From assembly GCA_019635285.1 (NCBI GenBank), contig JAHBZS010000048.1, forward strand, positions 1 through 36,503: a DNA stretch of 36,503 bases, in the 5' to 3' direction. Shown piece after piece: positions 23,664 to 31,294 of this stretch. Position 1 is the stretch's first letter. Every line of letters begins with the position of its first letter. This stretch comes from Rubrivivax sp. GTDB lineage: Bacteria; Pseudomonadota; Gammaproteobacteria; Burkholderiales; Burkholderiaceae_C. Position numbers and translations under genes: made by a program. The notes beneath the pieces were generated by a model that was given only the letters and a program-made list of their open reading frames with translations, was not told the DNA's origin and searched no databases.

Positions 23664-24575
23664 ATGCGCTTTATCGACCCGCACATCCACATGTCTTCGC
23701 GCACCACGGACGACTACGAGCGCATGCGCGACGCGGGCATCGTGGCGGTCATCGAACCGGCGTTCTGGCAGGGCCAGCCGCGCACCAACGTCGGCAGCTT
23801 CATCGACTACCTGTCCAGCCTGGTGGGCTGGGAGCGCTTCCGCGCCTCGCAGTTCGGCATCCGCCACTACTGCACCATCGGCTTGAACAGCAAGGAGGCC
23901 AACAACGAGGCCCTGGCCGAGGCGGTGCTGGACATCCTGCCGCGCTATCTGTCGAAGGAAGGCGTGGTCGCGGTCGGCGAGATCGGCTACGACGACCAGA
24001 CCGCGCTGGAAGACCGCTACTACCGCGCGCAGCTGCAGCTGGCGCGCGAGCTGGACATGCTGGTGATGGTGCACACGCCGCACCGCGACAAGAAGGCCGG
24101 CACCATCCGCAGCATGGAGGTGGCGCTGGAGATGGGCCTGGCGCCGGGCAAGGTGATCATCGACCACAACAACGAAGAGACCGTGCGCGACGTGCTCGAC
24201 CGCGGCTTCTGGGCGGCCTTCACGCTGTACCCGCAGACGAAGATGGGCAACGAGCGCATGGTCGAAGTCGTGCGGCAGTACGGCTCCGAACGCATCTTCA
24301 TCGATTCCAGCGCCGACTGGGGCGTGTCCGACCCGCTGGCCGTGCCGAAGACGGCGGGGCTGATGCTCGAGCGCGGCATCGCGCGCAAGGACGTCGAAGC
24401 CACCTGCTACGGCAACGCGCTGCTCGCCTACGGGCAGAGCGGCCAGTTCGACGAGGCGCATTGGCAGACGCCGGAGGCCATCGACCAGCGTGTGCTGTTC
24501 GAAGGCAACTCGGTGCTGCGCGGCCAGGCGCCGCGCGTGGACGACGTGCCGGTGGCCGCGGCGGCTGCGTCGTGA
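23664..24575 (+). CDS. eboB: EboB, TatD-family metal-dependent hydrolase
   Basis: A 303-residue protein starting at the ATG at 23664, with GGGAG upstream. It is an amidohydrolase/TatD barrel. HxH metal ligands lie at residues 7 and 9 (DPHIHM), followed by VAVGEIGYD with the bridging Glu, VMVHTPHRD, VIIDHNNEE with a His, and FIDSSADWG with the late Asp. All expected ligands are present, so a hydrolase activity is plausible. Known TatD proteins are nucleases, but the EboB substrate is unknown. The C-terminus adds about 40 residues (VLFEGNSVLRGQAP). Its stop overlaps the eboD GTG. Confidence 0.88.
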   Translation: MRFIDPHIHMSSRTTDDYERMRDAGIVAVIEPAFWQGQPRTNVGSFIDYLSSLVGWERFRASQFGIRHYCTIGLNSKEANNEALAEAVLDILPRYLSKEGVVAVGEIGYDDQTALEDRYYRAQLQLARELDMLVMVHTPHRDKKAGTIRSMEVALEMGLAPGKVIIDHNNEETVRDVLDRGFWAAFTLYPQTKMGNERMVEVVRQYGSERIFIDSSADWGVSDPLAVPKTAGLMLERGIARKDVEATCYGNALLAYGQSGQFDEAHWQTPEAIDQRVLFEGNSVLRGQAPRVDDVPVAAAAAS

Positions 24576-25783
24576 GCGCCGAGATCGCCGCCCTGCCGCA
24601 GCGCGACCCGCAGGGCGCGGCGGCGTACCTGCAGTCGTTCGCGGTGCATTACGAGTACCCGGTGTACTTCACCGAGCACCTGTTCGCCCACGACAACCCG
24701 GTGTTCCGGCAGGCGCTGCTGCGCCGCGAGCCGGGCAAGCGGCATCGCTTCGTGGTCTTCATCGACGCCAACGTCGCCGCCTCGTTTCCGGCGCTGGAAC
24801 ACGACATCGCCGGTTATGCCGGCGTGCACGACGACGCCATGGAGCTGGTGGCCCACCCCGAGCGGGTGCCTGGGGGCGAGCAGGTGAAGAACGACCCGGC
24901 GCTGCTGACGCAGTTGCAGCACCGGCTGGTGGAGCTCGGCGTCGACCGGCATGCCTTCGTCGTCGGCATCGGCGGCGGCGCCTTCCTGGACCTGATCGGC
25001 TACGTGGCGTCGTCCACGCATCGCGGCATCCGGCATGTGCGCGTGCCGACCACGGTGCTGGCGCAGAACGACTCGGGCGTCGGCGTGAAGAACGGCGTGA
25101 ATGCCTTCGGCGTGAAGAACCTGATCGGCAGCTTCGCCCCGCCCTTCGCGGTGCTCAACGATGCCGACTTCCTGCGCACCCTGCATCCGCGCGACAAGAT
25201 CGCCGGCGTGGCCGAGGCCGTGAAGGTGGCGCTGATCCGCGACCGCGTGTTCTTCGAATGGCTGGAAGCCCGGGCCGACGCGCTGCGCGCCTGCGAACCG
25301 GCGGCGATGGCACGCATGATCCGGCGCTGCGCGGAACTGCACATGCGCCAGATCGCCCAGGGCGGCGACCCCTTCGAGAGCGGCAGCGCCCGCCCGCTGG
25401 ACTACGGCCACTGGTCGGCGCACAAGCTCGAGGCGCTGACCTCGCACGAACTGCGCCACGGCGAGGCGGTGGCCATCGGCCTGGCGCTCGACACGCGCTA
25501 TTCGGTGCAGGTGCAGATGCTCGCCCCGGGCAGCGACGACCGGGTGCACGCGCTGCTCAAGCGGCTGGGCTTCCACCTGTGGCATCAGGCGCTGGAGGCC
25601 CGCGACGCCGAAGGCCACTGGCTGCTGCTGCGCGGGCTGGAGGAATTCCGCGAACACCTCGGCGGCGAGCTCACCGTCACGCTGCTGCGCGACATCGGCG
25701 TGGGCGAAGAGGTGCACCACATGGACCTGCACGAGATCCGTCGTGCCATGACCTGGCTGCGGCAGCGGGAGATCGGCAGTTGA
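24572..25783 (+). CDS. eboD: EboD, 3-dehydroquinate synthase-like sugar phosphate cyclase
   Basis: A 403-residue enzyme. The GTG at 24572 overlaps the eboB stop and gives VSAEIAALPQRD. The NAD-binding VVGIGGGAFLDLIGYVA lies near residues 130-146, then VPTTVLAQNDSGVGVKNGVN with the catalytic Lys. Metal ligands are Glu in GVAEAVKVALIRD, His in YGHWSAHKLE and His in ELRHGEAVAIG. It resembles dehydroquinate synthase and the wider sugar phosphate cyclase family; the GHWSAHKLE form is unlike AroB, so a substrate other than DAHP is likely. It is not taken as the housekeeping aroB because it sits in ebo. Confidence 0.87.
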   Translation: MSAEIAALPQRDPQGAAAYLQSFAVHYEYPVYFTEHLFAHDNPVFRQALLRREPGKRHRFVVFIDANVAASFPALEHDIAGYAGVHDDAMELVAHPERVPGGEQVKNDPALLTQLQHRLVELGVDRHAFVVGIGGGAFLDLIGYVASSTHRGIRHVRVPTTVLAQNDSGVGVKNGVNAFGVKNLIGSFAPPFAVLNDADFLRTLHPRDKIAGVAEAVKVALIRDRVFFEWLEARADALRACEPAAMARMIRRCAELHMRQIAQGGDPFESGSARPLDYGHWSAHKLEALTSHELRHGEAVAIGLALDTRYSVQVQMLAPGSDDRVHALLKRLGFHLWHQALEARDAEGHWLLLRGLEEFREHLGGELTVTLLRDIGVGEEVHHMDLHEIRRAMTWLRQREIGS

Positions 25784-26991
25784 AGCTCGGCGAGGGCATC
25801 CACCTCACCTACTGCAGCAACATCCACCCCGGCGAATCGTGGGCGGAGGTGCGCGCCAACCTCGGCCGCTACGTGCCGGCGGTGCGCGACCGGCTGATGA
25901 CCGGGGGTGAGTTCGGCATCGGCCTGCGCCTGTCGGCGCGCGCCGCCCAGGAGCTGGCCGCCCCCGGCGCGCTGGAGGAACTGCGGCAGTTCCTGGCGCG
26001 CGAGCGGCTGTACATCTTCACCTTCAACGGCTTCCCGTACGGCACCTTCCACGGCACGCGGGTCAAGGACGAGGTGTACCTGCCGGACTGGCGCGACCCG
26101 CAACGGCTGCGCTACACCAACCTGCTTGCCGACCTGCTGGCCGCGCTGCTGCCGGCAGGCCCGCCGGGTGAACCGGCCCTCGAAGGCAGCGTGAGCACCG
26201 CGCCCGGCGCCTACAAAGCGGCGCTCACCGGGCCGCAGGACGTGGCCACGATGGTCGAGCACCTGCTGCAGCACGTGGCCCATCTGGTCGCGCTGCGCCA
26301 GCGCAGCGGCCGTTCGATCGCACTGGCGCTGGAACCCGAGCCGGACTGCTTCCTGGAAACCATCGACGAAACCGTCGCCTTTTTCACGCGCGACCTGCAT
26401 GGCCCGGCGGCGGTCCGCCGCCTGATGGCCTTGACGGGGCTGGGCCCGGCCGAGGCGGCCGAGGCGTTGCGCCACCATCTCGGCCTGTGCCTGGACCTGT
26501 GCCACGCCGCCGTCGAATACGAACAGCCGGCCGACTGCCTGCGCCGCCTGCACGACGCCGGCATTCGCGTGCACAAGATGCAGATCAGCGCCGGCCTGCA
26601 GCTGCCGACGCTGACGCCGGAGGCTCTCGAGTCCCTGAAGCGTTTCGACGACCCGGTCTACCTGCATCAGGTGGTGGAGCGCGGGCCCGCCGGGCTGGTG
26701 CGCTACCCCGACCTGCCGCAGGCCTTCGCGGCGCTCGATGGTCACGCCGCGCAGCGCGAATGGCGCGTGCACTTCCACGTGCCGATCTTTCTCGACCGCT
26801 TGCCGCCCTTTGCGTCCACGCAGGCCTTCGTCCGCGAGATGCTGGCGCTGCAGCGCGCGCATCCGGTGTCCACGCATCTCGAGGTGGAAACCTATACCTG
26901 GGGCGTGCTGCCCGAGCCGCTGCGCAGCGGCACGGTGGACGAGGCGGTGGCGCGCGAGTTGGCCTGGGCACTAAAGGAACTGCAACCTTGA
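25780..26991 (+). CDS. eboE: EboE, TIM-barrel metabolite traffic protein
   Basis: A 403-residue protein starting at the TTG at 25780, overlapping the eboD stop (TTGA) and giving MKLGEGIHLTYCSNIHPGES. It has the xylose-isomerase/AP-endonuclease-2-like barrel: FTFNGFPYGTFHG, IALALEPEPDCFLE, then GLCLDLCHAAVEYE, and the late WRVHFHVPIFLDR and LEVETYTWGVLPE. Likely metal ligands are the Glu, Asp and His in these strands. NCBI calls this family metabolite traffic protein EboE. The exact reaction is not known. It overlaps eboC downstream in the same TTGA way. Confidence 0.9.
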   Translation: MKLGEGIHLTYCSNIHPGESWAEVRANLGRYVPAVRDRLMTGGEFGIGLRLSARAAQELAAPGALEELRQFLARERLYIFTFNGFPYGTFHGTRVKDEVYLPDWRDPQRLRYTNLLADLLAALLPAGPPGEPALEGSVSTAPGAYKAALTGPQDVATMVEHLLQHVAHLVALRQRSGRSIALALEPEPDCFLETIDETVAFFTRDLHGPAAVRRLMALTGLGPAEAAEALRHHLGLCLDLCHAAVEYEQPADCLRRLHDAGIRVHKMQISAGLQLPTLTPEALESLKRFDDPVYLHQVVERGPAGLVRYPDLPQAFAALDGHAAQREWRVHFHVPIFLDRLPPFASTQAFVREMLALQRAHPVSTHLEVETYTWGVLPEPLRSGTVDEAVARELAWALKELQP

Positions 26992-27860
26992 CGCTGAGCC
27001 TCGCGCTGCGCCTCGGGCGCATCTCCAACCTGCCCACCGTGTGGACCAACGTGCTGGTGGGTGCGTTGCTGGCCGGCGGCAGCCTCGCCGATGCACGCCT
27101 GCCGCTGCTCATGCTGGCGCTGTCGCTGTTCTATGTCGGCGGCATGTTCCTCAACGACGCCTTCGACCGCGACTTCGATGCCGCGCATCGGCCTGAGCGT
27201 CCGATCCCCTCGGGCCAGGTGTCTGCACGCGAGGTGTTCACCATCGGCTTCGGCCTGCTGACGGCCGGCATGCTGTGCGTGGCCTGGGCCAGCCGCACCG
27301 CGGACGGCCTGCCCGCCTGGCGCGCGCTGGCCGCGGCCGCGGCCCTGGGCGGCGCCATCGTGCTCTACGACGCGCACCACAAGAACAACCCGCTCAGCCC
27401 GCTGGTCATGGGCCTGTGCCGCGTGTGTGTCTATCTGACGGCGGCCTTCAGCATGGCCCCGTCCCTGCCGGCGCCGGTGCTGCTGGCGGCCGTGGCCTTG
27501 CTGTGCCACCTGATCGGCCTGACCTACATCGCCAAGCAGGAACACCTGGCGCGCATCGGCAACCTGTGGCCGCTGGGCTTCCTGGCGGTGCCACTGCTCT
27601 ACGGCCTGGTGCTGGCGATGTCGCAACCCCGGGCCTGGGCACCGCTGGCCATGTATGGCGCCCTGCTGGCCTATGCGCTGCACCGGCTCGGGCGCCGTGC
27701 GCCCGGCGACGTGCCGCGCGCCGTGGTCACGCTGATCGCCGGCATGTCGGTGCTCGACGCGGTCGTGCTCGCCGGTGCGGGGCTGGTGCTGCCCGCCGTG
27801 CTTGCGCTGTTGGCCTTCGTACTCACGCTGGTGCTGCAGCGCTGGGTGTCCGGCACATGA
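26988..27860 (+). CDS. eboC: EboC, UbiA-family prenyltransferase
   Basis: A 290-residue integral membrane protein starting at the TTG at 26988 (TTGA overlap). It has about nine helices. The first Asp-rich motif is NDAFDRDFDAAHRPERP (NDxxDxxxD), and the second is YDAHHKNNPLSPLVMG, where the usual DxxxD is altered to a D..HK form typical of EboC-like proteins. UbiA enzymes attach an isoprenoid chain to an aromatic or other acceptor in the membrane. Here the acceptor is unknown. It is the only membrane enzyme of the cluster and a good candidate for the step that commits the product to the membrane. Confidence 0.88.
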   Translation: MTLSLALRLGRISNLPTVWTNVLVGALLAGGSLADARLPLLMLALSLFYVGGMFLNDAFDRDFDAAHRPERPIPSGQVSAREVFTIGFGLLTAGMLCVAWASRTADGLPAWRALAAAAALGGAIVLYDAHHKNNPLSPLVMGLCRVCVYLTAAFSMAPSLPAPVLLAAVALLCHLIGLTYIAKQEHLARIGNLWPLGFLAVPLLYGLVLAMSQPRAWAPLAMYGALLAYALHRLGRRAPGDVPRAVVTLIAGMSVLDAVVLAGAGLVLPAVLALLAFVLTLVLQRWVSGT

Positions 27861-28147
27861 GCGAGACCGGCGCCGCCTGCAAGGCGAGCCCCGGCACGTT
27901 CGGGCCGCGCATCGATCGCAATCGCTGCGAGGGCAAGGCCGCCTGCCAGCAGGTCTGCCCCTACGACGTATTCCAGGTGGGCACGCTGCCGCGCGCCGAG
28001 CGCAGCGGCTTGAGCTTCATCGGCAAGCTCAAGGGCATCGGGCACCGCTGGCAGCAGGCGCTGATCGTCAACGGCGACGCCTGCCGCGCCTGCGGGCTGT
28101 GCGTCGGCGCCTGCCCCGAGGATGCGATCACGCTGGTGCGCCGCTGA
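27857..28147 (+). CDS. Ferredoxin-like protein with one complete and one three-cysteine Fe-S motif
   Basis: A 96-residue protein whose ATG at 27857 overlaps the eboC stop. The second site is canonical, CRACGLCVGACP (CX2CX2CX3CP). The first, CEGKAACQQVCP, is CX5CX3CP: lysine takes the place of the second cysteine. It could therefore hold a 3Fe-4S or an altered 4Fe-4S cluster, as in seven-iron ferredoxins, or be non-functional at this site. Between them lies a 30-residue insert (LPRAERSGLSFIGKLKGIGH). Its overlap with eboC suggests that it supplies electrons to an ebo-linked step. No ferredoxin is part of the core ebo set as I know it. Confidence 0.85.
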   Translation: MSETGAACKASPGTFGPRIDRNRCEGKAACQQVCPYDVFQVGTLPRAERSGLSFIGKLKGIGHRWQQALIVNGDACRACGLCVGACPEDAITLVRR

Positions 28148-28173
28148 TCGCGCGCCGCGCGAGTTGTATCCGC

Positions 28174-28189
28174 CGTGACCTGCGTCACA
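28174..28189 (+). promoter_or_regulatory. Crp/Vfr-like palindrome upstream of the pilin operon
   Basis: CGTGACCTGCGTCACA matches the Crp consensus TGTGA-N6-TCACA at nine of ten defined positions. It is 27 bases after the ferredoxin stop and about 80 bases before the putative -35 region. Vfr (a Crp homologue) controls type IV pilus genes in Pseudomonas. It could also bind an Fnr-like protein. Confidence 0.45.
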
Positions 28190-28253
28190 GGCTGCATCTG
28201 AAGTTTGTAAGCGTCACCGTGCGGCGTTAACGGATGCCGCTTTCGCGGGCCGC

Positions 28254-28280
28254 TTAACTTGCGACGCGCTGGGCCGATAA
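28254..28280 (+). promoter_or_regulatory. Sigma-28 (FliA)-like or sigma-70 promoter for the minor pilin operon
   Basis: GCCGATAA (28273-28280) matches the FliA -10 consensus exactly. Eleven bases upstream, TTAACTTG (28254-28261) matches five of eight positions of TAAAGTTT. The same bases also allow a sigma-70 reading: TTAACT, 18-base spacer, TAAATA (28278-28283). It lies about 75 bases before the pilin ATG. Confidence 0.4.
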
Positions 28281-28355
28281 ATAGGATCGACGCGAACCGA
28301 ATTGGGCCCGGTGACACGCGTCGACCGGGACCTGCAGCAAGGACGAAGGCCAGCC

Positions 28356-28781
28356 ATGCAATCGAAGTCAACACGCGGCTTCACGCTCATCGAACTGATG
28401 GTCACCATCGCCGTGGTTGCCATCCTCGCCGCCGTGGCATTGCCGGCGTATACCGCCTATGTGCAGCGTGCCCGCGTGCCGGTCGCGCTGGACGCGCTGT
28501 CGGCCTATCTCACGCGCATGGAGCAGCGCTACCAGGACGTCGGCAACTATGCCAACGGCGCCAACTGTGCGGTCGCCGTGCCGGTCGCGGGGGACTTCAC
28601 CGTGACTTGCGCGCTCAGCAACGCCGGCCAGGGCTTCACCGCCACGGCCACGGGCAACGGCCCGGTGGCTGGTTACACCTACACCATCAACCACCAGGGC
28701 ACGCGCGCCACCACCGCGCACCCGAAGGGCGTACCCGCGGCCAACTGCTGGAGCGCGCGAGGCAAGACATGCGACACATGA
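28356..28781 (+). CDS. pilE: Type IV pilin-like protein (PilE type)
   Basis: 141 residues starting at the ATG at 28356 (MQSKSTRG), chosen over an upstream frame because it gives a short class III leader. Prepilin peptidase cleaves at G|FTLIELMVTIAVVAILAAV, with Glu5 present. The hydrophobic N-terminal helix continues ALPAYTAYVQRARV. Four cysteines (NCAV, VTCALS, NCWS, KTCDT) suggest two disulfides, a pattern of PilE-type minor pilins in betaproteobacteria. In many relatives pilE follows pilY1; here it is first. It is probably a minor pilin rather than the main subunit, as no pilA-like gene is beside it. Its stop overlaps the fimT ATG. Confidence 0.85.
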   Translation: MQSKSTRGFTLIELMVTIAVVAILAAVALPAYTAYVQRARVPVALDALSAYLTRMEQRYQDVGNYANGANCAVAVPVAGDFTVTCALSNAGQGFTATATGNGPVAGYTYTINHQGTRATTAHPKGVPAANCWSARGKTCDT

Positions 28782-29251
28782 AAGCCCCGCGCGGCCTGAC
28801 GCTGATCGAGCTGATGGTCGGGCTGACCATCGGCGCGCTGCTGATGATGATGGGCGTGCCCTTCTTCGGCGACTACATGCGCAACTCGCGCCTGCGCGAA
28901 GCCGGCAACCTGCTGCTCGGCGAAAGCCTGTTTGCGCAGAGCGAGGCCATCAAGCGCAACACCACGGTGCGCCTGTCGACCAACGGGGCGACGCTGCAGG
29001 TCATCGACCGCAGCGACATCAACGCCGAGGTGGTGCTGCGCGAACGGCAGATGACGGGCGACGTGGTGGCACCGGCCGCGACGCTGGACTTCGGCAGCGA
29101 AGGCCGCCCCACACCCTTCCCTACCAGCGGCTCGATCAACCTTTCGATGACCGGTGTCGCCTGTTCGGACGACAACCGTTGCCCAGGCCTGCGTGTCGAC
29201 GCCGGCGGAGCCACCAGACTATGCGGAAACCACACGGTCAATTGCGATTGA
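28778..29251 (+). CDS. fimT: Type IV pilus minor pilin FimT/GspH
   Basis: 157 residues from the ATG at 28778, with another ATG 9 bases earlier. The leader MKAPRG is cut before LTLIELMVGLTIGALLMMMG (Glu5 present). The body follows the GspH/FimT pattern with LREAGNLLLGESLFAQSEAI, then VVLRERQMTGD and a Gly/Thr-rich core, ending with cysteines in VACSDDNRC and LCGNHTVNC. FimT/FimU minor pilins prime pilus assembly with PilV, PilW, PilX and PilY1. It overlaps pilV by 31 bases. Confidence 0.85.
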   Translation: MKAPRGLTLIELMVGLTIGALLMMMGVPFFGDYMRNSRLREAGNLLLGESLFAQSEAIKRNTTVRLSTNGATLQVIDRSDINAEVVLRERQMTGDVVAPAATLDFGSEGRPTPFPTSGSINLSMTGVACSDDNRCPGLRVDAGGATRLCGNHTVNCD

Positions 29252-29655
29252 GCCGCGGCGTCGGCCTGCTGGACGCGTTGATCGCCATGGCGATCCTGGC
29301 GTTCGGCATGCTCGGCATGACGCGGCTGCAGGCGCGCATGGTGGCCCAGGCCACCGAGACACAGACGCGCATGACGGCCATGCAGTTCGGCGACGAGCTG
29401 CTGAACTCGGCGCTGGTCGACACGGCCAATGCGGCTTGCTACACCGTGCCCCAGGTGGGCGCGTGCGGCAAGGCCACCGCCAAGGCGCACGCCGCCGACT
29501 GGGCGGTGCGCAGCAAGGCGGCGCTGCCCGGCGCGCCCACCGCGGGGGCCGTGCTCGACGCGGCCACCGGCCGCATGACCGTCACCCTGACCTGGACCGG
29601 CAAGGAATCCGGCGAAACACGCACCCTCGTGGCGGTCACCGATGTACGCCCTTAA
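29221..29655 (+). CDS. pilV: Type IV pilus minor pilin PilV
   Basis: 144 residues starting at the ATG at 29221. The cleavage site is SRG|VGLLDALIAMAILAFG, with Asp in place of Glu at +5. The following LQARMVAQATETQTRMTAMQ is the usual PilV helix, and the core contains DWAVRSKAALPGA and MTVTLTWTGKE. PilV is part of the priming complex at the pilus tip. Glu5 normally aids subunit docking and N-methylation, so Asp5 is worth noting. It overlaps both neighbours. Confidence 0.85.
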   Translation: MRKPHGQLRLSRGVGLLDALIAMAILAFGMLGMTRLQARMVAQATETQTRMTAMQFGDELLNSALVDTANAACYTVPQVGACGKATAKAHAADWAVRSKAALPGAPTAGAVLDAATGRMTVTLTWTGKESGETRTLVAVTDVRP

Positions 29656-30709
29656 GCCGCGCCGCCCCCCCCACACCGCGTCCCGGCAACGCGGCATCTC
29701 CATCGTCGAGCTGATGGTCGGCATCGTCGTCGCGCTGCTCGTCGGCGTGGCGGCCGCCGGCAGCGCCATGATGTTCACGGCCTCGCAGCGCCAGGGCATC
29801 GGCACCGGCGGCACCACCGTCAACGTCGGCACGGTGATGGCCGCACTGAAGAACGACGCGGCCAACGCCGGCCTGGGCTTCTTCGGCGACAGCCAGTTCC
29901 TGTGCAACGCGCTGAACCTCAGCGTGAACGCGCTGCTGGTCGCCGACAACGCCAGCTTCGCCCCGCTGCGCATCACCAACGAGGGCGCCAACGACCGCAT
30001 CGATGTCGTCTACTCGTCGCGGGTGCAGGCCGGCGCCAACGTGCTGCTGAACAAGGCCTCCGCCGGCGACACGGCCGAGCTGATGTCCCTGCTGCCCGTG
30101 GGTGTCGGCCAGGCGGTGCTGATGGCGCCGGCCACGCCCGGCGACCCGTGCGTGGTGCGCACCGTCACCGCCAACACGCCGAGCACCGCGGTCACGCCGC
30201 AGGTGCTGACCTTCGGCGCGGCGGGCAAGCACAACGCGGCCGCCTTCACCACGGCGGTCACCTACCCCGAGCGCTCGCGCCTGGCGGTGCTGGGCGAGCT
30301 GCGCTGGCATCGCTACCGCGTGATCGACGGCAACCTGGTGCTGGAGCAGCCGATGGGCGGCGAGACGGCGGTGCTCGCGCGCAACGTCATCGGCTTTCGC
30401 GCGCAGTACGGCATCACCGACGGCGCGGCCGGCAGCACCACCATCGACACCTGGCAGGACGCGGACGGCGGCTTCGCCGCGCTGGACAGCGCCACCATCG
30501 GCCGCGTGCGCGCGCTGCGCATGGGCATCGCCACGCGCAGCCCGCAACGCGAGAAACCCGACTCGGCGGGCAACTGCGTGGCCAGCGACGCCAAGCCGCA
30601 ACTCTTCGGCGCCGATGTCGAGCCCGATGTCGCCGACTGGCAGTGCTACCGCTACCGCACGGCGAACGCGGTGCTGCCGCTGCGCAACCTGGTGATGGGG
30701 ATCAAGTGA
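29642..30709 (+). CDS. pilW: Type IV pilus minor pilin PilW
   Basis: 355 residues starting at the ATG at 29642, overlapping the pilV end by 14 bases. The leader ends RQRG and the mature helix starts ISIVELMVGIVVALLVGVAA with Glu5. The large C-terminal domain has ANDRIDVVYSSRVQAG and IGRVRALRMGIATRSPQRE, which is the PilW signature near the C-terminus. Cysteines at FLCNALN, DPCVV, GNCVASD and WQCYRY may form disulfides. It acts with PilV, PilX and PilY1 in tip assembly. The stop overlaps the pilX ATG. Confidence 0.88.
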   Translation: MYALKPRRPPHTASRQRGISIVELMVGIVVALLVGVAAAGSAMMFTASQRQGIGTGGTTVNVGTVMAALKNDAANAGLGFFGDSQFLCNALNLSVNALLVADNASFAPLRITNEGANDRIDVVYSSRVQAGANVLLNKASAGDTAELMSLLPVGVGQAVLMAPATPGDPCVVRTVTANTPSTAVTPQVLTFGAAGKHNAAAFTTAVTYPERSRLAVLGELRWHRYRVIDGNLVLEQPMGGETAVLARNVIGFRAQYGITDGAAGSTTIDTWQDADGGFAALDSATIGRVRALRMGIATRSPQREKPDSAGNCVASDAKPQLFGADVEPDVADWQCYRYRTANAVLPLRNLVMGIK

Positions 30710-31287
30710 TGAACCGGCCTGACTTCCCCCGCGGCCGCCGTGCCGGCACGCGCCGGGCGCCCGCCCGCGGCGTCACCATCGTCGTGGTGCTGGTGCTGCT
30801 GTCGGTGATGCTGCTCGGCGGCCTGGCGATGGCGCGCATGACCGAGATCGGCTCGATGGCCGCCGGCAACGCGGCGTACCGCGAAGCCGCGCTGCAGGCC
30901 TCGGAGATCGGCCTCAACGAGGTCTTCGCGCAGCTGCGCAATGCCGGCGTGGTGCCCGACGAGGATGTCGCGGTGGGCACCTGGTACCAGCCTTCGGTGG
31001 CGGCCACCACTGCCGACGGACTGCCGGACATCGACTGGGACACGATGCCCGAGATGGTCATCGGCCAGTACCGCGTGCGCTACTTCTCCGATCGCATCTG
31101 CCAGGCGGCCAAGCCCACGGACCCGCTGCGCGAGTGCCTGGTGAAGCAGATGCCGCAGCTGGCCAGTGCCGACTTCAACAAAGAAAAGCTCGACCCGCCA
31201 AACGCAAAGCAGTTCCGCGTGACGATCCGCGTCACCGGGCCCAAGGGCACCCAGACCTGGGTGCAATCGATGGTGACCAAAGGCTGA
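30709..31287 (+). CDS. pilX: Type IV pilus minor pilin PilX
   Basis: 192 residues from the ATG at 30709, one base overlapping the pilW stop. A long basic leader (RGRRAGTRRAPARG) precedes VTIVVVLVLLSVMLLGGLAM, which lacks Glu5, as is usual for PilX. Then come ARMTEIGSMAAGNAAYREAA and ASEIGLNEVFAQL, the family core. The C-terminus reads FRVTIRVTGPKGTQTWVQS. PilX helps counter retraction and supports aggregation. It is followed after 7 bases by pilY1. Confidence 0.83.
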   Translation: MNRPDFPRGRRAGTRRAPARGVTIVVVLVLLSVMLLGGLAMARMTEIGSMAAGNAAYREAALQASEIGLNEVFAQLRNAGVVPDEDVAVGTWYQPSVAATTADGLPDIDWDTMPEMVIGQYRVRYFSDRICQAAKPTDPLRECLVKQMPQLASADFNKEKLDPPNAKQFRVTIRVTGPKGTQTWVQSMVTKG

Positions 31288-31294
31288 AGCACCC

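Noticed and set aside
24572-25783. Housekeeping 3-dehydroquinate synthase (aroB)
   Set aside because: Its ebo neighbours and the GHWSAHKLE motif point to EboD; aroB normally sits next to aroK.
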